The notes under the pieces were generated by a model. It was not told the DNA's origin and ran no database searches. It worked only from the letters and a program-made list of their open reading frames with translations. From NCBI GenBank assembly GCA_016210495.1, contig JACQUC010000217.1:1-64000 (forward strand): DNA of 64,000 nucleotides, written 5' to 3'. Shown piece by piece: positions 50,030 to 58,730 of the stretch. The stretch comes from Chloroflexota bacterium (GTDB lineage: Bacteria; Chloroflexota; FW602-bin22; JACPRP01). The translations under genes and the position numbers were made by a program. The first letter of the stretch is position 1; every line of letters starts with the position of its first letter.

Positions 50030-52537
50030 TCAACGCCTCATGTCCGCCATTCGCCAGCGCACGTAGGACCGCACCTCACGGACAAGTCCGCCGGCTCCCG
50101 TCGTTCTAAGTGCCTGCCAGGCTCGCGAGGGCAGTGCCCACATGGGAGTAGGCTGCGCCGGCCCTACCGAGGGCAGCGAGGTTCGTGCCGCCTGCCAGGC
50201 CTTGTCGGCTGCCTTTCTTGGGTCGTGACACCATTCCACAATCGGGGCCGCCACCGCTTCCCAGGTGTACTGCCTCGCCACCCTCTCGAAATCAGCGCGG
50301 CGTGTTTCCCGCAGGTTTGGCGTATCTGCCATATCCACTATCGCCGCGGCCACACTGTCTACATCCTCAAAGGCTACAACTTTGCCCAGGTCAAAGCGCT
50401 CAACCAGTTCGCTCATTTCGTCACCGCCCGACGCAATTACGGGCAGTCCGGCCCAGATGTAGTCGAGCATCCTGGTTCTGAAGGCAAACCGGGTTTCCAC
50501 GTGATTGGGATGCAGGCTGACTCCGATGTCTGCCTCCAGCAGGAAATTCTGACGCTCGTCGTAGCGAGTCCAATCGTTGAAAAATACGTACTTACCGAGC
50601 AGCCCGAGTCTTTCACTCAGCTCGATCGTGCGGGCGCAAATGCCGGTCTCCGGCACTGTGACCGGATCGAAGTGTTGCTTGCCGAGAAAGAACATCTTAA
50701 TGTCGTCGCGACAGGAGGCAATGCTGGCCATGGCCCGTATCAGCGTTAGTGGATCGAGCCATTCCCAGATTCCACCTCCCCAGAGCACCACCTTGTCGGA
50801 CTCTCTAATGCCAGGGTGGACGCCCTTCAATACCTGGCGTAGATGCTTCGGGCGCGCGGCCGGGAGGCCGAAGGGAACCACGTCGATCAATCTGGCCAGC
50901 GTCTTGTCGTCGGCGTAGGTGCTGGGATTCACCCGGTTGTTTGCCGTCAGCATCCCCAGCCAGTAGTCTCGCTGACGCTCGTTGGCGCAAATGAAGAAAT
51001 CGCCAGCGCGCAGTTGATTGTTGATCACCGCGGTGTGGATGCTGATGATCTGCGACGAATCGGCGACGGGCCGGTCCTTATATACCTCGAGATCCTCCAG
51101 CGTAAACGGGTCGTAAACGTCTACGATGAGAGGCTTGTCGGTCGTCTGAAGGGCTGGGAAAAGATGGAGAACGAAGCCAAAAGCCAGGACGATGTCCGCA
51201 TCGCTCAGCAAAGGGTTGATAGAGTTCGGATCAGAACGAGCATAGCCTTTGACTTGGAAGTCTGGGCTGCTCAGGCTCGTGCGACCCGGACCCGCCAGGG
51301 TCACGGAGAATTCGTTCGCCAGCACTTTGGCGATTTCCCAGTAGCGGATGGCCGGCCCAGCCATATTCTCGCCGATGACGTCGTGAGAAATAAGCAAGAC
51401 CCGCGGCGGTGGCTTCCTGAGAAAGGCCGGCAGACCGAGGTGCTCGACGAGCGTCTGCTGTGCCCTCAGGAAGCCATCGGTATGGATAACGGGACTGTCG
51501 ACCCCGCGCTGAAACAGGCGGAGCACGTCCTCATCGCTGCGCCTGCGACGGCTTTGCACCCAGCTACGTTTCTCCGCCAACCTGGGAAGATTTGCCGTGA
51601 ACTCGTCCATCGCCGCCAAACAGCTCAAACCGATCTTCGGCACTTTGACTGCACCGGCCCGGTCGTCGTTGGAGGCGACCCTGAAGGCATCCGGGTCCAC
51701 CTGTACGTCGCGAAGGCCACGGTTCGCCGATAGAAGCAACGCGATCGGCAGCACCTTGTCCAGGTTCTGTTGCTCATAGTTCTTGTAGATCGTGAAAATG
51801 GAGTTGCGCTCCCAGAGCGTACGCAGGCGATGGGGCGAGAGTTCGCCGGCGGTGCCGTGGTGACGATGGTAGACGATCGATTTGGGAGAGAACACGACCC
51901 AGTGGCCCAAAAGCCAGAGCCGCCAGCCCAGGTCCACGTCCTCGAAGAACGCGAAATAATCCTCGTCGAAGCCGCCGCTGTCGAGAAACACCTGCCGGTC
52001 GATCAGCATCGAGGCACCACAGGCGAAGAGCAGGTACCGCTCCTCGCCGTAAGCGCCATCCGCGTGTGGCTTTCCGTAATCCATTTGGAAGCCGAATCCG
52101 CAGAAGTTCAGGTACCCTCCCACGAAATCTACCGTCCGGCCATCCCAGCTCAATATCTTCGATCCCGCGCACGCGGCCGATGGGTGTCTCCTCAGCGTGC
52201 TCACCAGCTCGTACAGCCAGCTCGGGTCCACGCGAGCATCGTTGTTCAAGAAGGCGACGTATCCCCCAACGGCCTCGGCAGCGCCGATGTTGTTGGCCCT
52301 GGCAAAGCCATAGTTGGCGGGATTGCCTATTATCTTCACGCCCGGAAAATGGGCCGACATGAACTCTTGCGAGCCGTCGATCGAGCAATTGTCGACGAGG
52401 ATGAGCTCCAGTTTCTCTTTTGGATATGCGATGGCGTACAGCGAGCGGAAGCATGCGTCCAAATGATCTCTGCCATTGTAGTTGACGACGATAACCGATA
52501 TCGTAGGCAACGAAAAGTCAGTTTGTTTGTCTGGCAT
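50030..52537 (-). CDS. Two-domain glycosyltransferase: GT2 fused to GT4-like
   Basis: An 835-residue protein. Residues 10-240 are a GT2 rhamnosyltransferase-like domain (ISVIVVNYNGRDHLDACF, LILVDNCSIDGSQE, FLNNDARVDPSW, DEDYFAFFEDVDLGWRL). Residues about 375-770 form a GT-B domain (VLLISHDVIGENMAGPAIR, DFFICANERQRDYW, VLWGGGIWEWLDPLTLI) paralogous to the following gene. Two successive sugar transfers by one chain are likely. Its first 20 bases overlap the end of the methyltransferase gene, so translation is probably coupled. Confidence 0.88.
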   Translation of the reverse strand: MPDKQTDFSLPTISVIVVNYNGRDHLDACFRSLYAIAYPKEKLELILVDNCSIDGSQEFMSAHFPGVKIIGNPANYGFARANNIGAAEAVGGYVAFLNNDARVDPSWLYELVSTLRRHPSAACAGSKILSWDGRTVDFVGGYLNFCGFGFQMDYGKPHADGAYGEERYLLFACGASMLIDRQVFLDSGGFDEDYFAFFEDVDLGWRLWLLGHWVVFSPKSIVYHRHHGTAGELSPHRLRTLWERNSIFTIYKNYEQQNLDKVLPIALLLSANRGLRDVQVDPDAFRVASNDDRAGAVKVPKIGLSCLAAMDEFTANLPRLAEKRSWVQSRRRRSDEDVLRLFQRGVDSPVIHTDGFLRAQQTLVEHLGLPAFLRKPPPRVLLISHDVIGENMAGPAIRYWEIAKVLANEFSVTLAGPGRTSLSSPDFQVKGYARSDPNSINPLLSDADIVLAFGFVLHLFPALQTTDKPLIVDVYDPFTLEDLEVYKDRPVADSSQIISIHTAVINNQLRAGDFFICANERQRDYWLGMLTANNRVNPSTYADDKTLARLIDVVPFGLPAARPKHLRQVLKGVHPGIRESDKVVLWGGGIWEWLDPLTLIRAMASIASCRDDIKMFFLGKQHFDPVTVPETGICARTIELSERLGLLGKYVFFNDWTRYDERQNFLLEADIGVSLHPNHVETRFAFRTRMLDYIWAGLPVIASGGDEMSELVERFDLGKVVAFEDVDSVAAAIVDMADTPNLRETRRADFERVARQYTWEAVAAPIVEWCHDPRKAADKAWQAARTSLPSVGPAQPTPMWALPSRAWQALRTTGAGGLVREVRSYVRWRMADMRR

Positions 52538-53648
52538 CGAGCCTACCTCTAAATATCTCCTGTAGCCGCATAACAGTCGCCAGAAGGCGTCCGCTCTTGA
52601 TGCGTTTCAGGTCGCTTTCCGTAAGCTCCAGCTTCGCTCGGGTCGCGATCAGGTTATCGGCGTAATCCTTCAAGGCTTGTCTCAGGTCGGCAATAGTCTT
52701 CTCTTGCTGGCTCACCAGCGTTTCCAGGTGAGCCACGTGCCTCTCCTTTTCGACGATTTGCTGCCGGTGTTCGTTCTCGGCGGCAATCGAATGTCGCAAC
52801 ACCAGCAGCGCCATCATCAGGTTTGGCACAGTCGGTTCGGCCTCACCGCTCCCCTTTACGTTTCGCGTCTTGGCCAGCGCGTCCTTCCTGATATTCTCCA
52901 GGACGTTCACGGTCCCGCGTTTGGAGCAGACGAAGACGTGCCGGTAGCCTGGCGACGCCACATCGAGCTGGGAGTAAGAGACGTTGTAGAACTCGTCGAG
53001 TTTGCTGACTATCTCCCTGCCGTTTGGTAGCCCGATGACGTAGTGCCTTGCCATCATCATGTCCAACCAACGATACACGTTTCCCGATGGGAATTCCACG
53101 AAGGCATACCCTTTGTCGGTAAATAGGCTCGCCATCTGCTCCTTGTCCGGAAGCCCAAGGTCCAAATGCTCTCTCAACTGCACGTGTTGTACGCTCAGAG
53201 CGGAAGTAATGTAGTCCCAGAGAATCTGCTCGGCCAGAAGCGTAGCATCCTGCCGGAAAGGCGAGCTGATCACGAGGAAGTCGTCGCTAACTCGACTCAG
53301 CTCCTCGACAAACCCGCCCCGTTCGTCAGGCTCGACGTGTTCCAGGACATCCGAGGCCACCACCAGGTCGAAGCTCCCATCCGCAAAGGGAGCTGTTGCA
53401 CCGGTTCCCACGACGTAGTTCGGGAACTGGCAGTCCTGGGTATCCAACACGACGACAAACGCATCGGCCAAAAACTCGGAAATCGGCAGGAAGCGACGAA
53501 TCCCGTCCAGCGCGAACGCGCAACCGCCCACGTCCAATACCTTCAGCTTGCGACCCTTGCTCTTGCCTATCTCGGAGGCCAGCTTTGCCACCACCGAATA
53601 TCGCTGATACAGATCGAAAGGCAGCGTCCTCGCGTGATCCGTGGCCAT
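52518..53648 (-). CDS. SAM-dependent methyltransferase with C-terminal coiled coil
   Basis: A 376-residue protein. A class I methyltransferase domain (about residues 10-190) has KLKVLDVGGCAF as motif I, LDTQDCQFPNYVVGTG and FDLVVASDVLEHVEP. The C-terminal 100 residues form a coiled coil (AENEHRQQIVEKERHVAHLE and onward). This resembles chain-terminating methyltransferases of ABC-dependent O-antigens, whose coiled coil measures chain length; that role is inference. ATG 53648 starts 12 bases after the ABC ATPase stop; ATG 53681 would overlap that gene. Confidence 0.78.
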   Translation of the reverse strand: MATDHARTLPFDLYQRYSVVAKLASEIGKSKGRKLKVLDVGGCAFALDGIRRFLPISEFLADAFVVVLDTQDCQFPNYVVGTGATAPFADGSFDLVVASDVLEHVEPDERGGFVEELSRVSDDFLVISSPFRQDATLLAEQILWDYITSALSVQHVQLREHLDLGLPDKEQMASLFTDKGYAFVEFPSGNVYRWLDMMMARHYVIGLPNGREIVSKLDEFYNVSYSQLDVASPGYRHVFVCSKRGTVNVLENIRKDALAKTRNVKGSGEAEPTVPNLMMALLVLRHSIAAENEHRQQIVEKERHVAHLETLVSQQEKTIADLRQALKDYADNLIATRAKLELTESDLKRIKSGRLLATVMRLQEIFRGRLDARQTN

Positions 53649-53659
53649 CGGCAAAATAC

Positions 53660-54880
53660 CTAGCTCCCCTTTAGATGCCATCTGGACGGGATGAAAAACG
53701 TCCCGAACCTCTCCTTGACGGAAGAGGGCTGCACCTTGAACGCGTACATTCGGTCGTGATGATCGTATGGGTGCGTGCACGAGTTGTCGTAAACAGAAGC
53801 AGAAAGGCGATAGCTTCCCTCCAACAGCGGCAGAGACGGAATGATGTAGTCTATGCAGCCTGTGCCGTCGACATAGTCGATCGGGTAGTCGGACGTCTTC
53901 GTGTTCGGGCCATTGACGTGAATCCCGTCCTCGCGAAAGATCGCCACACCGAAGACGGGCTTGGTGATCCGCGTCACGGCGCTGTAGTGTATGCGTGCGA
54001 TCAATTGTTCGCCCGTTTCAAATACGTCGCAAAGCGCCTCGCGTGCATCGACAAACTGGACGCCGGTTATTTCGACCTCTCTTGTGCCCCAACGGTTGGA
54101 GGCGGAGACGTCACTGCCTGCTCGCGCCTGCAAACGCGCCCGGTCTTTCTTGTTGGCTGCCGCTAGATAGCTGTCTACCACTTCGCCTGGGGCGCCATCT
54201 GCTTTCTTTACACCGCCCTCGAGCCATATCGCCCGTGAACAGAGGTTGCGAACGGCGCTGAGGTCGTGGGACACGAAGACGATGGCAAGACACCGGCCCT
54301 GTAGCTCGCTGATCTTGTCCAAACACTTACGCTGGAATATCTCGTCGCCCACGGATAGAATCTCGTCGATGAGCAGTATCTCCGGCTCCAGGTTGATGGC
54401 GATGGCGAAGGCGAGGCGCATATACATCCCCGACGAGTAGTGTTTGATCGGCGTGTCGATGAAGCGCTCCAACTCGGCGAACCCAACGATGTCGTCCAGC
54501 TTCCTATCGAGGCTCTTCTTCGTAAGGCCCAGCAGAGAGCCATTCAAATAGATGTTTTCTCGCCCGCTCAGGTCGGGATGGAAGCCCGATCCCAATTCCA
54601 GAAGGGCCGCGACTTTTCCGTTCACCGAAACACGCCCTGCTGACGGCTCGATAATTCCAGTGATCAGTTTCAGGACGGTGCTCTTGCCCGATCCGTTTTC
54701 ACCGATGATGCCGAGCGTCTCGCCCCCTTCCACCCCAAAGCTGACTTCGTGCAGTGCCCAGAATTGCTCCTTGATACCGTCCGATCTCAAGAAGTTGACC
54801 ACCATATCCTGAAAGGATCGGTTCTTCTGGTGATGGATTACAAATTTCTTGGAAACGCTATCGAACTTTATGGGGAACAT
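53660..54880 (-). CDS. Wzt-type ABC transporter ATPase with carbohydrate-binding domain
   Basis: Powers export of a lipid-linked polysaccharide through a Wzm permease. The 406-residue protein has an N-terminal ATPase: GIIGENGSGKSTVLKL (Walker A, about residue 57), LELGSGFHPDLSGRENI, HYSSGMYMRLAFAIA (signature), LLIDEILSVGD (Walker B) and VFVSHDLSAV. A C-terminal beta-sandwich (about 255-400) is of the Wzt glycan-recognition kind. No permease gene is in the window, although it normally sits next to wzt. It heads the minus-strand polysaccharide operon. Confidence 0.9.
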   Translation of the reverse strand: MFPIKFDSVSKKFVIHHQKNRSFQDMVVNFLRSDGIKEQFWALHEVSFGVEGGETLGIIGENGSGKSTVLKLITGIIEPSAGRVSVNGKVAALLELGSGFHPDLSGRENIYLNGSLLGLTKKSLDRKLDDIVGFAELERFIDTPIKHYSSGMYMRLAFAIAINLEPEILLIDEILSVGDEIFQRKCLDKISELQGRCLAIVFVSHDLSAVRNLCSRAIWLEGGVKKADGAPGEVVDSYLAAANKKDRARLQARAGSDVSASNRWGTREVEITGVQFVDAREALCDVFETGEQLIARIHYSAVTRITKPVFGVAIFREDGIHVNGPNTKTSDYPIDYVDGTGCIDYIIPSLPLLEGSYRLSASVYDNSCTHPYDHHDRMYAFKVQPSSVKERFGTFFIPSRWHLKGS

Positions 54881-54896
54881 AACTCTTGCAGACGCG

Positions 54897-54925
54897 AGTA
54901 TAGCATAAGCACCGTTGCTTGTAAA
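54897..54925 (-). promoter_or_regulatory. Promoter of the Wzt-led operon
   Basis: On the minus strand TTTACA (54920-54925), 17 bases, TATACT (54897-54902) with TGC before it. The transcript would have a leader of about 10 bases. Confidence 0.65.
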
Positions 54926-55010
54926 TTAAGCGGAGAAGGTCGGGACCGGTACAGCGCCAGGCTAACGCGAATTTGATCGATCGTAGGGGCTAGCGAAGGA
55001 AGGTTTTTGA

Positions 55011-55019
55011 TGTTATACT
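55011..55019 (+). promoter_or_regulatory. Extended -10 promoter (TGTTATACT) of the SIS-SDR genes
   Basis: A TGnTATACT motif without a -35 match. It lies about 150 bases before the chosen SIS start. The leader contains a GGGCGGAC-TCTCT-GTCCGCCC repeat (55090-55115). Confidence 0.45.
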
Positions 55020-55087
55020 GTGCATTCGAGGAACGGCTCGAAGCTACCGCCTTCGTGAAGGCTAATTTCCGGTGCAGAATACAGAAG

Positions 55088-55130
55088 CGCATGGGCGGAC
55101 GTCTCTGTCCGCCCGGGGTGGCCGGGTTAC
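55088..55130. repeat. GGGCGGAC hairpin repeat upstream of the SIS gene
   Basis: GGGCGGAC and GTCCGCCC form a stem around GTCTCT-type bases, followed by GGGGTGGCCGGG. The same stem arms occur at 24215-24240. It has no CGTAGGGGCG left part (GCATGGGCGG instead) and no terminal repeats. Confidence 0.55.
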
Positions 55131-55168
55131 GCCGGGCCAATTACGGACTGCGGGGGGCTGTTGGGAAC

Positions 55169-55765
55169 GTGGGACTCGTCGTAAGGAACTGGATCCTGGC
55201 GTACCTCGATCAAATCAGAAAAATCCTGGACGCGATGCCTTTGGCAGAAGTCGAGCAGGTGATGGACCTTTTGATGGATGCTCGCCGGCGCGGCGCAAGG
55301 ATCTTCGTGCTCGGCAACGGCGGCAGTGCCGCCACGGCATCTCACCTGGCGTGCGATCTGGGCAAAGGCACCGCCTTTGCTGGCTTGGAGCGATTCAAGG
55401 TCATTGCTCTGACGGATAACACGCCGTTGATCACGGCGTGGGCCAACGATTTCTGCTACGACGACGTCTTTGCTGAGCAGCTTGTGAGCCTGCTGGAAGC
55501 GCGCGACGTGGTGATTGGCATCAGTGGCAGCGGCAACTCCCCAAACGTGCTGCGGGCGATGGAGTTGGCCAAAAGAATGGGCGCTACGACCATCGGCTTA
55601 GCCGGCTTTCGTGGTGGCAAGCTCGGGGAGATCGTCGACCATCCCGTGGTTATCCCTGTCGATCATATGGGCCAGGCCGAGGACGGTCACATGATTCTCA
55701 TCCATCTCATTTCCTATTGCTTGCGGGACATACTGGCGCAGGAGGCGTTCGCCAATGAAGCTTGA
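55169..55765 (+). CDS. SIS-domain phosphosugar isomerase (GmhA-like)
   Basis: A 198-residue sugar isomerase fold. Visible are ARIFVLGNGGSAATASHLACDLGKG (phosphosugar-binding Ser region, about residues 45-70), ALTDNTPLITAWANDFCYDD and the second phosphate loop VIGISGSGNSPNVL. The family includes sedoheptulose 7-phosphate isomerase of heptose synthesis; the ligand here may differ. GTG 55169 gives the usual length, but the frame is open further upstream through a repeat. Its stop overlaps the SDR start by 11 bases. Confidence 0.85.
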   Translation: MGLVVRNWILAYLDQIRKILDAMPLAEVEQVMDLLMDARRRGARIFVLGNGGSAATASHLACDLGKGTAFAGLERFKVIALTDNTPLITAWANDFCYDDVFAEQLVSLLEARDVVIGISGSGNSPNVLRAMELAKRMGATTIGLAGFRGGKLGEIVDHPVVIPVDHMGQAEDGHMILIHLISYCLRDILAQEAFANEA

Positions 55766-56513
55766 CGGTCGGGTTGCTATCGTCACCGGCAGCGCTCAGG
55801 GTATCGGCAAGGCATATGCCAGTCGCCTGGCAAAGGACGGCGCGTGCGTCGTGATCGCCGACATCGTCGAGGAGCAGGCCCTGGCTACGGCGGAAGAGAT
55901 TCGCGCCGGGGGCGGCGAAGCCATCGCGATTGGAACCGACGTGTCGGACGAGGCTAGTGTTAACCGCATGGTTGAAGAGACCGTCCAGCACCACGGACGC
56001 ATCGACGTTCTGGTGAACAACGCGGCCCTGTTCGTAGCCATCACCCCCAAGAAACGGTTCTACGAGATTACGGTCGAGGAATGGGATCGAGTGATGGCCG
56101 TCAACGTCAGGGGCATCTTCCTGTGCTGCAAGGCCGTGTTCCCCTTTATGAAGGCCCAGGGCAAGGGCAAGATAATAAATATTTCCTCGAGTACTTTCTG
56201 GACCGGCACTGTCGACTTCTTGCAGTACGTCACGTCAAAAGCAGCCGTCATTGGGCTGACGCGGCAACTGGCGCGGGAAGTCGGCGACTACAACATCAAC
56301 GTGAACGCCGTAACGCCCGGGCTAACTCTCAGCGAGGGCGTGGAGCGAAAGTACCCTGCGGAGTTCCTGGAAACGTTTCCGCAGCGACGATGCTTCAAGC
56401 GGCCTGAGCGGCCTGACGACCTCGTCGGCACTATTGCCTTTCTTGCTTCGGATGACAGTGACTTCATTACAGGCCAGACCATCAACGTGGACGGCGGCGA
56501 AGCCTTCCACTGA
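55755..56513 (+). CDS. Short-chain dehydrogenase/reductase
   Basis: A 252-residue classical SDR. The NAD(P) loop is VTGSAQGIGKAYA, followed by LVNNAALF, INISSSTFWTG with the catalytic Ser, QYVTSKAA with Tyr-x3-Lys, and INVDGGEAF at the end. The Asp in IADIVEEQ after the second strand suggests NAD. The substrate is unknown; joined to the SIS isomerase by an 11-base overlap, a sugar substrate is plausible. GGAGG lies nine bases before the ATG. Confidence 0.9.
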   Translation: MKLDGRVAIVTGSAQGIGKAYASRLAKDGACVVIADIVEEQALATAEEIRAGGGEAIAIGTDVSDEASVNRMVEETVQHHGRIDVLVNNAALFVAITPKKRFYEITVEEWDRVMAVNVRGIFLCCKAVFPFMKAQGKGKIINISSSTFWTGTVDFLQYVTSKAAVIGLTRQLAREVGDYNINVNAVTPGLTLSEGVERKYPAEFLETFPQRRCFKRPERPDDLVGTIAFLASDDSDFITGQTINVDGGEAFH

Positions 56514-56540
56514 ATTATCGTGCCCAGCGATGGATGATTG

Positions 56541-56669
56541 GGTAGTGTAAGGAGCATTGCAGAAACGTAGGGGCGTCCCGAAGCGGGATCCCGCGAGGCG
56601 GGAGACGTCCGCTGTCCGCCCCGGAGTGGGGTTGGGCTCAGACCTTTCTGCAATCCGCCGTACACTACC
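56541..56669. repeat. MITE-like repeat, family B (best-preserved copy, 129 bp)
   Basis: The left end GGTAGTGTAAGG-ATTGCAGAAA type and the right end TTTCTGCAATCCGCCGTA, finishing in CACTACC, form terminal inverted repeats of about 25 bases. Inside are CGTAGGGGCGTCCCG, GGGATCCCG, GACGTCCGCTGTCCGCCC and a G-rich tract. The interior matches 37875-37993 nearly base for base. No coding capacity. Confidence 0.82.
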
Positions 56670-56721
56670 GAAGAGTTATTACTTGTGGCACAGAAATAAC
56701 AGATTAAGGGGGTAAGGGCGT

Positions 56722-57804
56722 ATGGTCAGGGTTGATGGACTCAGGAAGGCGTTCGTCGGGCAGCAGGGAGCCGTGAAGGCTGTGGACGGGATCGGTTTCG
56801 AGGTCCCAGAAGGGGCTCTGTTCACCCTCCTTGGCCCCAGCGGCTGCGGCAAGAGCACTACCCTTCGCTGTGTCGCCGGCCTCGAGAAACCAGAGGCAGG
56901 CGAGATTGATGTGGGCGGCCAGCCGGTCTTCTCCAAGTCACGCGGGATCAGTGTGCCTCCTCACAAGAGGAACATGGGTATGGTCTTCCAGTCCTACGCC
57001 ATCTGGCCCCACATGACCGTCTTCGAGAATGTTGCTTATCCGCTGCGCGTGGCCAAGAAGTACTCTTCCAAGGAGATACGCGATAAGGTGCAAAACGCCC
57101 TGGCACTCGTGAGGCTCTCGGGTCTCGAAGCGCGGCCGGCGCCACATCTGAGTGGCGGCCAGCAGCAGAGACTCGCCGTGGCGCGCGCCCTGGTGCGCGA
57201 GCCCAAGGTTCTGCTGCTCGATGAGCCGCTGAGCAACCTGGACGCCAAGCTGCGGGAGCAAATGCGCCTGGAGCTGCGCGAGCTTCAGCGGCGAATTCGC
57301 ATCACCACCATTTTCGTGACCCACGACCAGTTGGAAGCCCTGGCCCTCGCCGACATAATCGCCGTTATGCAGGATGGCAAGATCGTGCAACTTAGCGCTC
57401 CTCGTGACATGTACGAAAAGCCGAGTTGCAAATTCGTGGCCGACTTCTTCGGGTCGACGAACTTCATCGAGGGAACAATCAATGGACAGTCCGGCCGCTA
57501 CGCCACCGTCGAAACCAAGCACGGCACCCTGCTGTGTTCGGCACCCGACCGCCAGATAGGCGATAGTATCCTAGTGTGTATCCGGCCCGAGAACATCGAT
57601 GTCCTTCGTAGCAAAGACGGCGCCGACAACGTCTTCGAGGGCACGGTTGAGACCGCGGCTTTTATGGGCGAGTTCCTCGACTGCCGCCTGGACGTGGGCG
57701 GGAGCGAGTTCCGGGTTCGAGTACATCCGTCTCTCGCTTTGAAACGAGGCGAGAAAGTGTTCGTGCGGTTTCCTGCCGAGTGCTGCATGGTTGTGGCAGC
57801 TTAG
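56722..57804 (+). CDS. ABC transporter ATPase of the PotA/UgpC/FbpC type
   Basis: A 360-residue importer ATPase. Walker A is LLGPSGCGKSTTLRC, the Q-loop NMGMVFQSYAIWPHMTV, the signature PHLSGGQQQRLAVARAL, Walker B VLLLDEPLSNLDAKLR and the H-loop TIFVTHDQLEALALAD. A C-terminal TOBE domain follows (CIRPENIDVLRS onward). Relatives energise uptake of iron, polyamines or sugars. No permease or binding-protein gene is next to it, so it may serve a transporter elsewhere. A GGGGGTAAGGG tract lies before ATG 56722. An enoyl-CoA hydratase gene follows after 42 bases. Confidence 0.88.
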   Translation: MVRVDGLRKAFVGQQGAVKAVDGIGFEVPEGALFTLLGPSGCGKSTTLRCVAGLEKPEAGEIDVGGQPVFSKSRGISVPPHKRNMGMVFQSYAIWPHMTVFENVAYPLRVAKKYSSKEIRDKVQNALALVRLSGLEARPAPHLSGGQQQRLAVARALVREPKVLLLDEPLSNLDAKLREQMRLELRELQRRIRITTIFVTHDQLEALALADIIAVMQDGKIVQLSAPRDMYEKPSCKFVADFFGSTNFIEGTINGQSGRYATVETKHGTLLCSAPDRQIGDSILVCIRPENIDVLRSKDGADNVFEGTVETAAFMGEFLDCRLDVGGSEFRVRVHPSLALKRGEKVFVRFPAECCMVVAA

Positions 57805-57846
57805 TGCAAATATCTCGAATATCGCCAAAGGGGGACAAGAAGAACC

Positions 57847-58632
57847 GTGTCGTATGAGAACATCATCGTCGAGCGTGAAGACAACATCGCGACTCTAACC
57901 GTCAACCGCCCCAAAGTGCTGAATGCCTTGAACGACGCGACCGTCGCTGAGCTCGATCGCGCCGTCGACGAGTTGGCCGCCGACGAGGGCGTGAAAGCCG
58001 TCGTGATCACAGGGGCCGGCGAGAGGGCATTCGTCGCCGGTGCGGACATCAACGAGCTTAAGGCTCTACGTGATGCCATCGATGCGATGGGGAAAATGAC
58101 CCGCGGGCACCAGTTGCTGCGCAAGATCGAGACGCTGCCCAAGCCCGTCATCATAGCTATCAACGGTTACGCGCTGGGTGGGGGCTGCGAAATCGCCATG
58201 GCGGGAGACATACGCATTGCCGCCGACACGGCGCGACTGGGTTTGCCCGAAATCAACCTTGGGCTGTTTCCTGGCTACGGCGGCACGCAAAGGTTGCCCC
58301 GGCTTGTGGGCAAGAGCATGGCCAAATTGATGATATTCTCAGGTGAACACCTCGACGCCCAGGAGGCGCTCCGCGTCGGGCTTGTCGACAGAGTCGTTCC
58401 GGCTGCGGAGTTGATGGCGAGCGCCAAAGAGCTCGCAAAGAAGCTGGCTGGGAAGGCACCTATCGCGCTGCGGCTTGCCAAGCAGTGCATCGACCTGGGT
58501 ATCGAGATGGATCTGGATCGCGGCCTCGCCTACGAGGTCTCGCAATCGGGGATCACACAGGCAACCGAAGATCGGGTGGAAGGCACCAGCGCCTTTCTGG
58601 AGAAAAGGCAGCCGCAGTTCAAAGGCAGATAG
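57847..58632 (+). CDS. Enoyl-CoA hydratase/isomerase (crotonase) family protein
   Basis: A 261-residue crotonase-fold enzyme acting on acyl-CoA. The oxyanion-hole strands are ERAFVAGADINELK and NGYALGGGCEIAMAGD. Both catalytic glutamates of hydratases appear to be present, in GGCEIAMA and in GLPEINLGLFPGYGGTQRL. Thus a 2-enoyl-CoA or 3-hydroxyacyl-CoA (crotonyl type) substrate is plausible. GTG start with GGGGGA at about 13 bases. It is the last gene of the short plus-strand group before the STAND-TPR gene. Confidence 0.9.
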   Translation: MSYENIIVEREDNIATLTVNRPKVLNALNDATVAELDRAVDELAADEGVKAVVITGAGERAFVAGADINELKALRDAIDAMGKMTRGHQLLRKIETLPKPVIIAINGYALGGGCEIAMAGDIRIAADTARLGLPEINLGLFPGYGGTQRLPRLVGKSMAKLMIFSGEHLDAQEALRVGLVDRVVPAAELMASAKELAKKLAGKAPIALRLAKQCIDLGIEMDLDRGLAYEVSQSGITQATEDRVEGTSAFLEKRQPQFKGR

Positions 58633-58730
58633 CGCCAGGCCGACGGGCGATTCTACGCAACTCGCGGCAGTAGAGCAATCCTGACGGGATCCCGTGCGTA
58701 GTCGAGGCAGCTCTCCTAGGAGCGGTTGGG

